NCBI GenBank assembly: GCA_026929865.2
Contig: CM049403.1
Span: 29,099,501 to 29,163,500 of the forward strand
Direction of reading: 5' to 3'
Source: Hyperoplus lanceolatus
Taxonomy: Eukaryota; Chordata; Actinopteri; Uranoscopiformes; Ammodytidae
DNA length: 64,000 nt
Below, piece after piece: positions 12,735-25,787 of this stretch (positions are counted from its first letter, which is position 1; each line of letters opens with the position of its first letter). The notes beneath the pieces were generated by a model. It was not told where the DNA came from, searched no databases, and saw nothing but the letters and a program-made list of their open reading frames with translations. The position numbers and the translations under genes were made by a program.

Positions 12735-13713
12735 AACATTCTCCATAATCCCTAATTCAACCTTTAATGTATCATTGGTAACTTTTGCATTGCAATTTAA
12801 TGTTCTGTATCTTTAAATCAGGGTCTTTGATGCATATCTGATACAATATATTCAGGTTGGTTTAAATAGTGATGCACCTTTTTACTTTTTTGATTCATAC
12901 GTCAAACCAGTAACAAGAGAAGGAAATATAACCTGGGACATAAAGGAACTAAGCAGCAGTCATTTCAGAGCACTAATATTTGCTGAGGGTGTTGAGCAAA
13001 CCTGGTTCGACTGGAATTGAATTGTCAGTGTGAGCAGAGAGACAGTAGGATCAACAGGACAATTGAAGTGGGTGCTTTGTGTGTGCGTGCCGTGCATTTA
13101 TTTGGTGCAATTGGGTAATGCTTGAATGTTTTCACAGCGACTTAAAAACAACAAATAATGAAATAATTCAGAATGCGTACCATTTATATGCACCGCAGCC
13201 TCTTTCATCAGCTCCTCTTAATATTAATCCCCCCTATCACAGCAAAGGGAGACATACATCGCCTCTTCAAATTGTTTCCGAAAGCTTAAAAATGAAACAG
13301 AGGACGTGCTGCAATCTGTTTTATTAAAATGGGGAAAACAGATGCAGGCTTAAGTGGAGGTATAGGAAGCATTCAATGAGCACACACGTGACCCAGATTT
13401 ACCCCCTGTGAAGTGGCTGTGCGTGAGTATGAACTGACGTGACTTCCACAAAGCGAGTGCGGTTGCATTGATGTCGTTTTAGCCCATTTTTTTTTTTTTG
13501 GAAATCTGTCATTCGGAAAAAACATCTGTTAGGTAACTTGTGCGTGATGAACTTGCCGTGGTTTCCGCTTTATTTGGCACGGTTCCTTTTTTTTCATTTG
13601 GTGAAATTAAAAGGCAAGCTTTTTATTTCATGTTGGCACCTGTTTTGCCAAATAATCTACTTATTGAATTGTTAGGAAAAATAAGGTGAAAAGTGAAGGA
13701 TTGCACTGTTGAT

Positions 13714-13832
13714 GAGAGGGGAATGACATGCAGAGACTGACCACGGGCCAGATTTGAACCTGTGGCCTGCTGCTTCTGAGGACTGAGCCTCTATGGGGGG
13801 AACGCTCTAACCACTACACCATGAGCGCCCCC
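13714..13832 (-). mobile_element. tRNA-derived SINE (copy 1)
   Basis: On the minus strand the sequence starts GGGGGCGCTCATGGTGTAGT, contains an A-box-like TGGTGTAGTGGTTAGAG and a B-box-like GGTTCAAATC about 45 bp later, then the SINE body CTCTGCATGTCATTCCCCTC. The tRNA-like head is stretched, so it is not a functional tRNA gene. A related copy lies at 47175-47301. Confidence 0.75.
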
Positions 13833-14110
13833 AATGGACAACCTTTTTTTGTCTCAAATCTCAAAGAAGATAAAGTGTCAAGGATCTCGGGATGTTTTCG
13901 AAGGTTTTTATACCACAATCACTTTCATTCACACCAGACTAGGCTTCTGTTGAGTTTCCCATTTTACCACATAATGCAACTGTCCCCCCCCCGAAGATAT
14001 TTGTGCTGCAACTTCTGCCCAACTGTGCTCACTCCTGCTGCTTCACACACAATTTGGAGACCACATCTTTGGCTATGGGCTTGCATCTCCTGTCTCGAAA
14101 GAGTGCGTGA

Positions 14111-14137
14111 GTGTGTGTGTGTGTGTGGGCGGGCGGG

Positions 14138-14168
<31 letters not shown>

Positions 14169-14187
14169 TGGGGGGGACGGTGGGGGT
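14111..14187 (+). repeat. (GT)n with G-rich inserts
   Basis: Two GT tracts (14111-14128 and 14142-14167) separated by gggcgggcgggcg and followed by runs of G. The G runs form a possible quadruplex. Confidence 0.85.
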
Positions 14188-14340
14188 CATGGAATCGTAA
14201 CAAGCTTCTTTGAACTGGTAGGTGGTATTTGATGAGCTGTGAGGAGCATAATATACGGTGTATTTGATCTATAGCCAGCTGTCGGCCTGTTGAGTTCTCT
14301 TCACATCTTCCGTCTTTGTAGTTTGTGCACAACCATGTAC

Positions 14341-14390
14341 ACGCACAGACACACACGCACACACATACATACACATACACATACACACAT
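14341..14390 (+). repeat. degenerate CA/CATA-rich tract
   Basis: Alternating cacacgcacacacatacata-like sequence. Confidence 0.7.
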
Positions 14391-14886
14391 GTGCGCGTGT
14401 CCATTCAAATTCAGCTGCGAACACATTTTCTTAGATTTTTGGGGCCTTCACTTTATTCTTACATTAATATTAGGCTTACAGAAGTATTTCATCCCTTTCC
14501 CTGATGATATTGAACCTTGAAGAGTTTGAGAAACTTTATATTTGCCAGTTATAAAAGTTGATCGGCCATTGGGATTGGCCTTCTACTTTTAATCAGTCGA
14601 TGGGGGGATCATAGGTTGATTAAGTCTTTGATTATTCTCTTTGTGAGTGCTCTTAGCACTCCCGCTGTGGTTGCTACTGAAGTTACTTTAATTAAGAAAA
14701 GTCATTAAGTTCAAAACTTATTTACAGAAGAACAAACCATTAGTGTTTAATGGGCATGCACTGTGCCCCTTGATGCATTCTGTTACTTTCACTAAGATAT
14801 CTTACTGTCTGATTTTTGGGTCACTGGCTAGGCGTTAAATCTCCTAAAAAGGACTTTTATTATATTTGACATCGTTCGCTCTGCTT

Positions 14887-15025
<139 letters not shown>

Positions 15026-15305
15026 CATTGAGTATTCCACACTCCCTCACAGTTGTGGTCTAACCTCTGCTTACTGATTAACAGGCTCTCTCTCTGCACT
15101 GACACATTGCGTTCTTTAGCTCTTTAGCCGATCACAACAGTGTGGAGGACCATCTATTTCCTCTCCTCCTTCCCCCACAATCACTTTTCTTCCCTGTTGC
15201 TTTTCTTCTTTCCTTTTTCTCATTTCTTTCCCTTGGCTACTTTTACGTGCTTGGTCTTTACCAGATCCTTCTAAAGGTTGTTTACAGCAAAATAAATCCT
15301 ATTTT

Positions 15306-15482
<177 letters not shown>

Positions 15483-16987
15483 ACTTGGTGCTGTGCAGAG
15501 CAAGCAGTACGGTTTGAGATCAACTCATACCCTTTCAGAAAACAACAGTTAAATTCCCCTATTCCAATATATATATATATACATTCATACATTTTACATT
15601 TTGTGTGTCTTAAGATTTTTTTTAGTCTTGTATACTACTTGGATACTCTGAATAATGTAGGAAGTAAATAAGTATGTACTATAAGCTTTTTGTACTTGTA
15701 TATTCGTATGTCACCTGCATTTCAGTAGTTTTGGTTATTCAAATGGACTTTACAGTTACACGTGAATAGCTCAATATAGGATGCTTAATGAAATTCCCTA
15801 GCAGTGCAACATGGTTACCACGCTACTTTATTTTGGCTTTTCTCCAGACTTCATGTACACAAAACAGACTGAGTCCTTATGGGATTTTTTTACCCTTTTT
15901 TTCCTTGGTACAATGGTGAATTCAGACAACATATCGCAAAGTGATTTTTGAGTGTCTTTATTCTGTACATGTTGTTGAAAGTCAGGATATTACTGGTGCA
16001 GAAATATCCTTCCAGGAAAGTACAATTAAAAGTAACTTCTTGCTGAGGCAGCGGTTTATAATCCAACTCTCGGTAGCAAAAGATCTGATCGATTTTATGG
16101 CAATGAAAAAAGTGTCGAGGAATTATCTGTAAACAAGAGACGAGAGGAAAATGTATAGAAGGGCTTCAGCAGGAGTTACTCAGATGAATAATTGATAATC
16201 CTTTGAAGTTCCACAAGACAACTTGCGGGTGTTCTAAGTTTTGCAACAACATTATCAAAATGTTTAGTGTACACAGCTTAACTTATTTTCTTTCATACAA
16301 TTAATTATATGAAGTTTTTCATCTTCACTTTATACAAAACAAAACCAAGAAGACGATTAACTGGTGGAACCTTCTTGTACCAAATAAATGTTTACTGACA
16401 ACGACTCCCTGTATGACAAGTCAATTGCACAGCAAATATTGTACAGTGTCGCACAAACAGCTGGTGTCTGTAACTACAGCCTGTGTATCTAATGTCGGCC
16501 TGGGAAAACATCTATTTGCTTTTGGCGACCAATCAACACAGACTGTAAAAACACTCCAGCATATGTTTGCTTGAATGCAGCAAGACGGAAATACTTTTTT
16601 ATATTGTGTATCTGAATCCACCCTAGACTATCAAAATAAAAAAAAATCACCACATAACCCAATACCTTCTTCTTCCACGTCAACTTTGAAGAAATAATTG
16701 ATCATTTAAACAGCATTTGATTATTAAAAAATGTCTGTCAATTGGAAGGCTAGCGAGCAGAGAACACTGGCTTTGTTCCTTTGCACTGCGGTGTCACTGT
16801 CTTTGTCTAAGAGATGGTAAATAATCTCTCCGGAGCACCGCTTGTCTCAGGTGTTATTAGAGCAAATCAACATTTCAGTTGCTGCAGTCAACAAATCCTG
16901 ATTAGAGGCGAGACACTGTTCCCTTTGCTTTTATGGTGCCATTGGATTGTTTTATATTTCCCATTTCCCTTTCACTTTGCGCCCGCA

Positions 16988-16990
<3 letters not shown>

Positions 16991-17033
<43 letters not shown>
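16991..17033 (+). repeat. (GT)n microsatellite
   Basis: Uninterrupted GT repeat of 43 bp. Confidence 0.97.
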
Positions 17034-17034
<1 letters not shown>

Positions 17035-17150
17035 TCAAGTGTGTAAATTGAAATGGCTCAAAGGAAGACACTGACCTTCACCTGTTCCTATGTGGAACGA
17101 TAGCGTCCCAAATCATGTCATCAGGAGTGTGTGGCGGAGATTCCTAATAC

Positions 17151-17308
<158 letters not shown>

Positions 17309-18329
17309 CGTGCGCTAGAGGCCATAGGAACATGAATAGGTCAGCCTAGTCACTCATTGATCACGGGGGTCATCGGAGCGTGACATTGGTTGGATGTCAC
17401 TGGAAGATTAACGAAGTGCATGTCCATAGAAAAGGTGGACGGCAGCACCCACCTTCTAAGTGTACCCCTATCACATGGGACGTCCCATACAGTCACTACC
17501 AAAGCATTTCTATAATGGGCCAGTGTTTCATGGTTTGCAAGGACATATAAAAGCACAGGCATCAAAACGGACTGATCATTGAAATGTTACACTCTAAACT
17601 CTACACTACAGCATAATGAGCCAATTCCGATTTTTACGACACAGTTTCAAAACGATAAAACACAACTGTAGCTCGGTCTAGATGGAGACTGTGTATTGTT
17701 CTACAGCACACATGAGCCTATTGCTCTCCACCACAAGAAAAAGTGTGTATTTGTGAACACTGCAAAAAGTGATTTCTAATACCTGTATGAAACAAAAGGT
17801 TATACAAACATATTCAGAGTATTATGTTATGTGCTTTAATAGTGGATGTTGCTTTATGTATACCCGTTTTTGCTTTTTTTAATGTATAACATTACCTTGC
17901 CCAGGGGACTGATAATGTATACTATAGCCTTTAGCTAAATCTGACACATTTTAAAAATTTTGATTGAAAAATGATTGGTTTTGTTCCCTGTACATATATG
18001 AATAAAGTAAATTAGCATTATTCAAATTATACAATGATGTAGCTCAAAAAACTATTCTAGATTCAGATATTCTATGAGCATAGGTGTGTCCTGGTTGAAG
18101 AGCAAGTGTAGTGAAATGATGGATAAGAAGTAAAAATATGACAATGCAATTTGGAAGTGTACAAAGTTTGTGATGACTCAAGAATGTGGATGAAATCGCC
18201 ATAGTGGGAAAGTTTGAACTTGTCTGGTCTTTCCGCAATTTCACATACATATTAATCACTTTTTTATAAGGATGGAAGGTCTAAAAATAACACAACATTG
18301 CGCTTCCAATTGAGGAGGAGGGGTGGTTG

Positions 18330-18334
<5 letters not shown>

Positions 18335-18394
<60 letters not shown>

Positions 18395-18408
18395 TGTGTG
18401 TGTGTGTG
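18335..18408 (+). repeat. (TG)n microsatellite
   Basis: TG repeat with GGG interruptions near its end. Confidence 0.96.
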
Positions 18409-18552
18409 GGTGCATGGTAAGTGTGTATGGTTCACTGTTGTCTATCTCTCTCACATCCACCCTCACAGCTCATAAGGCGGGTTTAGGCTGTTCCATATGG
18501 ATGACACTCGTATATGGCAGGTCTCGGTGCATCAGTATGTAAATGAAAGTGG

Positions 18553-18553
<1 letters not shown>

Positions 18554-18602
<49 letters not shown>
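18554..18602 (+). repeat. (TG)n microsatellite
   Basis: Uninterrupted TG repeat. Confidence 0.97.
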
Positions 18603-18603
<1 letters not shown>

Positions 18604-19950
18604 AGCAACTCTTGGCAGGCATATGGGAAACATTTATTTTTTCTGCGTGTGCACATTTCTTTACACAGTGGTTTTGACGTTTAAAAGTAATGGCCGCATC
18701 TGTTAATGTTTCCAAACCTTCCATTAAACGTAGATCTGTGTCGTGGGATGTGTGGAATTAATGAATTATAGTCCATCTCTTTCTCTTTAAAGCGTTGTTT
18801 GGGGTGTGTGTATATTTTCCTCCTGGTGTCAGTTCCTGTGTTCTTGTGAATGAGTTTTATTTGCGTCCTCATTTCGCGACTAGAGATTTCTCTGCAAATT
18901 TATGCACTGTATATCTATCTCCGGGAAAATGTTCTTGCATAAACCCTAATCACTATTCACTCCAAATAACTGCACTCTCATAAAAGTAATTCTCGATTTT
19001 CGAGACAGATGATAATGCCCTCCTTTTAATGTGCTTTATTGAAACAATAACATGTTACTTGATGATTGTAATGTCAGTTTTGAAGTTGAGTTGTCATAGT
19101 TATAATTTTTTTTTAGGTTTTTTCTCTACGTATGTTCAAAAAATAAATCAGACTCTTTCTAAAACCTGCAGGAAATCTCTGAGATTGTTCACATTTTTGT
19201 ATTTTGTTATCTTCATTTACTGCCACCGTGGACTTAATGTGTGAGTTGTTTGAATGGGAATAAATAAAGCATGGACCAGCCGATACTCAAGAGGACATGC
19301 CGATGCTCTTTGCCTTTGGCCAAGGTGAATCGTTTCATTTTCCATTTTGTCCTTTTAAAATAGAGAGAACTTAAGACAAGGAAAGGGTAATTGATCGGCT
19401 TACGTTTGCTGCCTTCTGCATTTTGATTAATTCTTTTGAGTGTGATTATACTGTAAGTCGGTATGTCACCTCCATCCACCTGGAAAATACGATATACAGG
19501 TGATGAAAAATCCTTATTCGCGCATATATGATATCAGTTTTGTTGTGATCTATAGCGGGCCCAGTATTGTGAATTATACTGCCCACACTTTTACTCTGTT
19601 TGTGTCTACAGCTGTCTCTGTTAGCAGTCTAAAGCCAGATATAAACATGGACGGTGGACAGAAGGAGATAGGATGGGATTTATGCTAGCATGCTGCTAGG
19701 AAGAAGGCACCAGATTTATTCAGTCTCTTTGTGGTGACTGATGCCATTACACTAGACCCCACCTTGACAGCCTCTTCCCCCTTGTATTTAGTTTCCGTGC
19801 CCCTATTCCCTATTCCCTCTTCCCTTCTCTCTTTCTATTTACTTTTGTCTGCAGCCTCGACTACTCTGTAAACCCTAGGGACAAGCTTTTTATTTATTCC
19901 AGACCCACACCTTCTTCAATTCCATCTCTCTCATGTCTTTAAGATTCCAC

Positions 19951-19951
<1 letters not shown>

Positions 19952-20002
<51 letters not shown>
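19952..20002 (+). repeat. (CT)n microsatellite
   Basis: CT repeat with one early ctcgct interruption. Confidence 0.96.
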
Positions 20003-20004
<2 letters not shown>

Positions 20005-20208
20005 TTGGAATCAATACTAGGCCCCTGTGCTTGTCTCTATATTTTCTTCAATCTGCCATACACATAGTTGTTACCCATATAAATACATTTTTGATGTACA
20101 TACTGAAAGCATATTGGTCCCCTAAGCTCGGATGCTGACAGCTCCTCTAGGATGTTCTGCATTAGTATGGCTCCCACTTGTGCCATCAGTCATAACTACT
20201 GCCGTTTA

Positions 20209-20209
<1 letters not shown>

Positions 20210-20290
<81 letters not shown>
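20210..20290 (+). repeat. (CA)n microsatellite
   Basis: Uninterrupted CA repeat of about 80 bp. Confidence 0.98.
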
Positions 20291-20292
<2 letters not shown>

Positions 20293-21310
20293 CATGACAT
20301 CTGAAGGCTCCAGTCATAAACAACAAGGTAATGAGATGGCTAGCCTTTCCCTTGCTAAGTAGAGGACTGCATGTAATAGGCTGCCAGGGTTGAACCGAGT
20401 CCTTATCCTTAGTCGCCTATCAGCCATTTAAAACAGTTTAGCCATGTATTAACAGCACATACACATGTTCTGTAAAGACACAAGTAGCCTATAACAATAC
20501 AGTCAGTCAATGAAGAATAGGCTAGCTTATATTTTTCTTGGTTCAATATTATTTTGCTAATCTTCCATTTTAGAAATCTCACAAGTCTCACAATGGATTG
20601 GTGTGTAGAGTGAGCTTCAGTTGGATAAATATGAGGTATTAGTAGTTGACTATAAGCATCATACAGCATTATTGCCCTTCACATTACATTGATTTAGCCT
20701 AGCTCTCTGCTAACATACATGTATTTAAAGCTAATTTAAACAGAGGGTCAGTGAATGTTCAACTTCACCAGGCTTGCGTGGAAGACAAGAAATATTTGTA
20801 GTCACTCACAGTTACTCTCTCAGCTTGTCTGTAAAAAAAAATCACACACAAACACCACAACCAAACACACACACACATATACAAACTCTCTCTTTCCATC
20901 TGTCAACCCCCCTTCCCTTCTGAACGGTATATTTCATCATAGCGAGGCATGCTAACACAGCAAGCGAGTGCTTTCTCTTGTTCAGTGGCTTTCACTGTCA
21001 GAGAGAGCGATTTTTTTCTGCGCATGACAGACTCAAGTGCTTCAATTTTCCCCTTGCTTTGTGAAAGTGAAGTGTTGAAAACCCTTTTTTCAGTTTGTGG
21101 GCTAGCATCATTTTTGGTAAAAAAACAAATGGAGCGAGAATCGAGCCATGTCAGTCAAGCTACTTGCAGGTTGCTGCTCGGTTCACTTGTGACATGGTCG
21201 GTTTCACGGCCATAAATACATCCAACACGCATGCACTCGCAAAAATGGGTTTGACTATAAAGCGGTCAATGCACCTCTCATTCACTCTGCCCAAACGCAA
21301 ACAGCACTGA

Positions 21311-21621
21311 ATGGTAATGGTAATGGTAAATGGACTTGTATAGCGCTATATCTCCGTTTATCACAGACCCAAAGCGCTTTACATTGTTTTTTTGAACACA
21401 TTCACCCAGTCACACACACATTCATAAACCGATAGCAGCAGCTACCACGCAGGGTAGGCTTAGCACTAGGGTGCTAAGCTAACTAAGCTAACTATCGGGA
21501 GCAATTCGGGGTTCAGTGTCTTGCCCAGGGACACTTCGACATGTGGCGGGGAGACAGGGGATCGAACCTCCGACCCTGCACACCAGAGGCGAACTCCCTA
21601 CCCACTTCGCCACTGCCGCCC
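21311..21621 (-). mobile_element. tRNA-derived SINE with L2-type tail, near full length (about 311 bp)
   Basis: On the minus strand the head GGGCGGCAGTGGCGAAGTGG carries an A-box-like segment and GGTTCGATCC is a perfect B box. These are followed by a body with GTGTCCCTGGGCAAGACACT and a 3' end with GCGCTATACAAGTCCATTTA ending in repeats of TACCAT. The 3' end resembles L2-clade LINE tails used for trans-mobilisation. This is a common type of teleost SINE. Confidence 0.8.
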
Positions 21622-21689
21622 AAAACACTAACCCTACACAAAAGCCTCAGCCTTCAAGTCTTTTTTTTTACTAGATGTGGTCTTCTTTA

Positions 21690-21815
21690 AAATGTTTTAT
21701 TTCTATGAATTCGCTTTTCTTATGTGTAGTATGTATTTTAATCTTGCACTTTAAATGGCCTTGTGTGTGTCTGAATTGTGCGGAAATAAACTTGCCTTGC
21801 CTTCTGATAATGGTT
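21690..21815 (+). repeat. possible LINE 3' tail
   Basis: The segment ends aataaacttgccttgccttc, which looks like the 3' tail of a non-LTR element with a short TTGCC repeat. No reverse transcriptase sequence is present. Confidence 0.35.
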
Positions 21816-22056
21816 TAAATATTGTCCTCATAGTCACATGTAATATGTGTCTACTTCCAAACCAACCCATATGCTTCCTATTCATAAGAATTCTTCTATT
21901 CACCTTATCTTAAAATTGTGTAAATAAATCTTTTTTTTCTTCATGGAAATTATTTCAAAAGCTTGGGTGTGGCAAATCTAGTGCCTTTTGTCCTCTCATT
22001 TCTCCTTGCACCTGAACGCATTGCCATGGCAAAAATTCCTGCAGCCTGTTATTAGC

Positions 22057-22088
22057 CTCTACTTTTCCCCTGCTGTTTGTCTGTCAAC

Positions 22089-22096
<8 letters not shown>
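22057..22096 (+). repeat. microsatellite flank shared with 15306-15345
   Basis: This is the second copy of the 38-40 bp flank preceding a TG array, with a single difference (tgtcaacg against tgttaacg). Confidence 0.8.

Positions 22097-22145
<49 letters not shown>
22089..22145 (+). repeat. (GT)n microsatellite upstream of LA2 exon
   Basis: GT repeat with one ttt interruption. It ends 130 bp before the LA2 exon acceptor. Confidence 0.97.
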
Positions 22146-22147
<2 letters not shown>

Positions 22148-22275
22148 TTTGTTAAATACTGGTATGAGCTGATTCACTAATGTACAGAGATGTACATTGG
22201 ACACACTACGGCTTTACCTTTTTTCTTTAAGTCATATATTAATGTGGGTGTGTGTTTCTATGTTTGTCTCTACAG

Positions 22276-22398
22276 CAAAGAAGACTTGTGCAACCACAGA
22301 CTTTGCCTGTAAGAATGGACAGTGTGTCCCCGCTAGGTGGCGCTGTGACGGGGAGCCAGAGTGTGCAGACGGCTCGGACGAGGCTGATTCAATCTGCA
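22276..22398 (+). CDS. lrp8: LRP8-like exon encoding one LDLR class A module (probably LA2)
   Basis: This 123-nt internal exon encodes one LDL-receptor class A module. The acceptor is ctctacag at 22268-22275 and the donor is gtaagt at 22399. Both junctions are phase 1: two bases complete the incoming codon and one base is left over. The 40 residues after the split codon run from KKTC to SDEADSIC and contain the six cysteines of an LA domain at residues 4, 11, 16, 23, 29 and 40. The Ca2+-binding pattern W-x-C-D-G...D-G-S-D-E is intact, except that the acidic residue before cysteine 5 is Glu (GEPEC), as I recall for LRP8 LA2. In this family, LA modules of the extracellular domain bind Reelin, apoE-containing particles and RAP. 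VLDLR LA2 is similar, so the assignment rests mainly on the other two exons. The exon is flanked by TG and CA microsatellites. Confidence 0.9.
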
Positions 22399-22407
22399 GT
22401 AAGTAGC

Positions 22408-22460
22408 CACACACACACACACACACACACACGCACGCATGCATGCACGCAGGCACACAC
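22408..22460 (+). repeat. (CA)n/(CATG) tract at LA2 donor
   Basis: A CA repeat begins nine bases after the exon end and passes into gcacgcatgcatgcacgcag. Confidence 0.95.
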
Positions 22461-22722
22461 ACACACGCACACATATAATTACCGACAGAGGGGATGCAGT
22501 GAAAGCTAAGGCAGATAGCTGAGGACATACACACTTGAGATGTCTCCGATGTGTTATGTGTTTGTGTGTGTGTGTGTGTTGGTAGAAGTGCATGTCCACT
22601 CATCTATGGGTGTTATTAGCAAAATGAAAGGCTACTTGAATACATGCATTTTCTAAAACACGTACATGAGGCACTTACCTTGCCACAGCCATGTCATGTG
22701 TGTTTGAACTAGTTGACTTCCA

Positions 22723-22726
<4 letters not shown>

Positions 22727-22785
<59 letters not shown>
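22727..22785 (+). repeat. (CA)n microsatellite downstream of LA2 exon
   Basis: CA repeat of about 55 bp, about 330 bp after the LA2 donor. Confidence 0.97.
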
Positions 22786-22787
<2 letters not shown>

Positions 22788-22947
22788 GTGCGCTCTCACA
22801 CTCCCAAGGTTGCTAGGTCTCAGTGTCTGCATCCAATGTACTGCACTCTAGATGCAGTGCCAACCTTCTTGTTGCATATTGCCACGGAACATTGCTTTTG
22901 CTTGTTTTGTTTTCTTTTTGTAGTGAATGTATCATCAAAGACAGGAC

Positions 22948-23062
22948 TTCCATACATGATTTGATCAAGGCCATGGTTCCATACATGCTCTGATCAAGGC
23001 CATGGTTCCATACATGCTCTGATCAAGGCCATGGTTCCATACATGCTTTGATCAAGGCCACA
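22948..23062 (+). repeat. 29-bp minisatellite, about four copies
   Basis: The unit CCATACATGCTCTGATCAAG followed by gccatggtt is repeated with small changes (gattt, gctct, gctct, gcttt). Confidence 0.85.
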
Positions 23063-24889
23063 TGGCTGAAGAGTGGATAGGATGGCCTGCTTCTTCCATG
23101 CCTCTTCCATACGCTTGAAAGAGTGGGAATTGCAAAATGCTCACACCTGAATCCCTCTTTTTTTTCTCACAAAACAGATTGTGTGAAGAATGGGCGTATC
23201 TTACATCCGGCTCAGTCACGCGTGTATCTTTAAAAGCATTTTTGTGTTTTCTTCAGGTTCATTTGTTATTTCACAAGCGCTGATTCAAATTGTCTGTCAT
23301 TTTATATTAGGGCTGTATTGTTACTGTTCATTTTAAAGGACTATCACGCATTGCTAGACATTGCTCAATGTTGAAGTGATGAAGCAAATTGTAATGTAGG
23401 CATTATAACTAAAACTACAACAACCTTTGACTTGTTTTAGTGTTTAGTTAATTATTATATTAACTTATTTAAAGGATGATTTAAAGTATGTGAGTATAAT
23501 TTAGATCAGCGTTTGTAACTAAGAGACCATTTTTCCAGCACATTGAATACTCAAAAAAATCATCTTACGTTATTTCAAAGCTTACCTTCTCAGCATACAA
23601 TAGTTTAATTGTAAAAAAAAAAAAAAAAAAAATGGGAGAAAGCCTGAAAGAATACCTTACCTACTACACTTTAATTGTAATAGCTTGGCATGTGGTGAGG
23701 TATGTCACTGCCTCAATTATGAAAAATGGAACACTGCCCACTGTGGATATTAGTTCGGAGTTACCCTACTATTTGCGGGTGGGGAAGAGGTGGGACTGGA
23801 GTGAGTTGCTAGAGTTAAAAGACTGATACTGTTGGTTTAGAAGATGCCAATGCTGGCTTTTCTCTTCTTTCTTCTTTTGACGGCTGGTTATAAACTGGCT
23901 TTTTTGGGAAATGTATGGAGGAGATTAAATCATCATCCAGCGACAAGAGGCGGCTATATTTCAGGAGGTACATAAAAGCTGAGCAAGTTTATGATCTGTC
24001 ATGGTAAGAAAGTGTTTACGGAATGTATCAGAAACTGCTCGAGTGTGGATTCTCTTTGTCTAGTGGCTTTAAAAAAAGTTAGTCATCGTCTGAGAAAACA
24101 TGAGAAATAAAGTTATAAATTAATAATGTTATAAAAGTATGGTGAATGCATTGGTATGGTTAACATTATGTGTTTAGAAGAGAAAGGTAGAGGAGGTCTG
24201 GATTTTGGTGGCTTTGGGCAAGGTTTGGGTGAGTTTTGTTAGAGACGATTGTTGGAGAAATTGTGCTCCAAGTATTCGAATTGCTGAAAGTGACTACTAT
24301 TTGATGAAGGTGATCTTAAGCTGCCCAGTCATTTTGGCTTTGCTTTATACTGTAAGTACATGGATTGCCTCATTGCCTTTATAAACTGGCCCACATTTGT
24401 AAGACTGAACTTTTTTTGAATGGTGTGATCATATTGACGGAAATAAAACACAGGCTAGCTATTCAAACTATTTGTATTCCAAAACAGGGGTCGCCTTGGT
24501 GAAAAAACAATGGCTCAACGTTATACACAGTTATACTTTGGAATTTTCAGTGCCATGGTAAATTTCCAAAAGTGCTAGACTACTGTGGTTGTTGAAACTG
24601 GTCAAGTCCTCCACTATGAGCAGTACAATCCACATACGCACTATTAAAAATGCATTGACATTTCACAGGCAGACAAATATTAATACCCAGACATAACCAG
24701 AGGTTCCTTCAAAGATGAGATAACTATTAGAGGTCACTGCTGTCTTATCACAAAACTTTTCGTATGACTGTGATTACAGCCAGGCCACTTCATATTTGCA
24801 CATTTGTATTAAGATGATTTTTCAAAGAGGTGATCAAAGACCCCTTTGAAGATCCTCAAACGAAGAAGTCAGATCGGGATAGGCCAAGG

Positions 24890-24890
<1 letters not shown>

Positions 24891-24950
<60 letters not shown>
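24891..24950 (+). repeat. (TG)n microsatellite
   Basis: Uninterrupted TG repeat. Confidence 0.97.
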
Positions 24951-24951
<1 letters not shown>

Positions 24952-25174
24952 CTGTGTGTTGTGCATGTGCATGCCTAGAAAGGGGGAGAGTGTGTGCCCC
25001 TGCATAAGTAACAAACTTGTAAGTCAATGCTTGTGTTTAGTATTCATCACAAGGTGAATCTGGTCAAGTCATTTCATCAGATAAGTGGACTCGTGGTTAA
25101 GTCTCATTATGTCTAATCAAGGTCAGACGCCACAAGATCTTCTCCAACTTTCTCAGCCACATTGATCCTCACAG

Positions 25175-25340
<166 letters not shown>

Positions 25341-25380
25341 GCATGCTTTAGCAGGTGTACGCTTTCATCAGAACATATAT

Positions 25381-25787
25381 CCTGTGTTCCAATAGCCGTA
25401 CTTTCTGCTATTTAGTATGGTAGAGAAAAGAGTTATTATGTCCTAATTCTTGTGGTCATATTTCTTAGGCTTTAAACTACCCTACTTACTACATCCGGAC
25501 AAGATTTTCTCTTTTGAAAACAGCATGCTATTCGAACGATTCTGACCCACAATCCAGTGCGTACCGGAAGTGACGTCACATTGACAGAGCCTCCATATGA
25601 AAACTACCGGGGATGCAATAGATATATTAACGAGAGGCAAGATCAAGGCGCAATGTTATGATGAAATAAATAAGTAAAAGTATGTCCTAATTGTGTGCAT
25701 ACTGCATATACTAACCAGATTATTTTTATGGTCGGATATAGTATGCAGAATAGAAAAAAGTAAGATATGCGATTTGGAACGCAGGGA
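25381..25787. mobile_element. MITE-like repeat with inverted ends
   Basis: The left end, cctgtgttccaatagccgta, is an imperfect inverted copy of the right end, which contains gatttggaacgcaggg. Inside these are further partially inverted blocks, such as atgtcctaatt on the left and gtcctaattgtgtgc on the right. The layout is that of a short non-autonomous DNA transposon of a type common in fish. I saw no clear target duplication, so class and precise limits are uncertain. It carries an ETS-CRE motif at 25564-25579. Confidence 0.55.
25564..25579 (+). promoter_or_regulatory. composite ETS-CRE motif inside a MITE
   Basis: The sequence CCGGAAGTGACGTCAC joins a consensus ETS site (CCGGAAGT) to a consensus cAMP response element (TGACGTCA) with the overlap known from vertebrate housekeeping promoters bound by GABP and CREB. 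The motif is exact. Whether it is active here is unknown; it lies in an intron, within repeat DNA. Confidence 0.5.

Noticed and set aside
13735-13832. tRNA-like sequence with A and B boxes
   Set aside because: Two related copies (also 47175-47301) with stretched structure and a SINE tail show that it is a SINE, not a tRNA gene.
21540-21621. Possible tRNA gene because of a perfect B box GGTTCGATCC
   Set aside because: It continues into a SINE body and an L2-type tail, so it is a retroposon head.
22948-23062. CRISPR-like spaced repeats
   Set aside because: The 29-bp units are contiguous without spacers, so this is a minisatellite.
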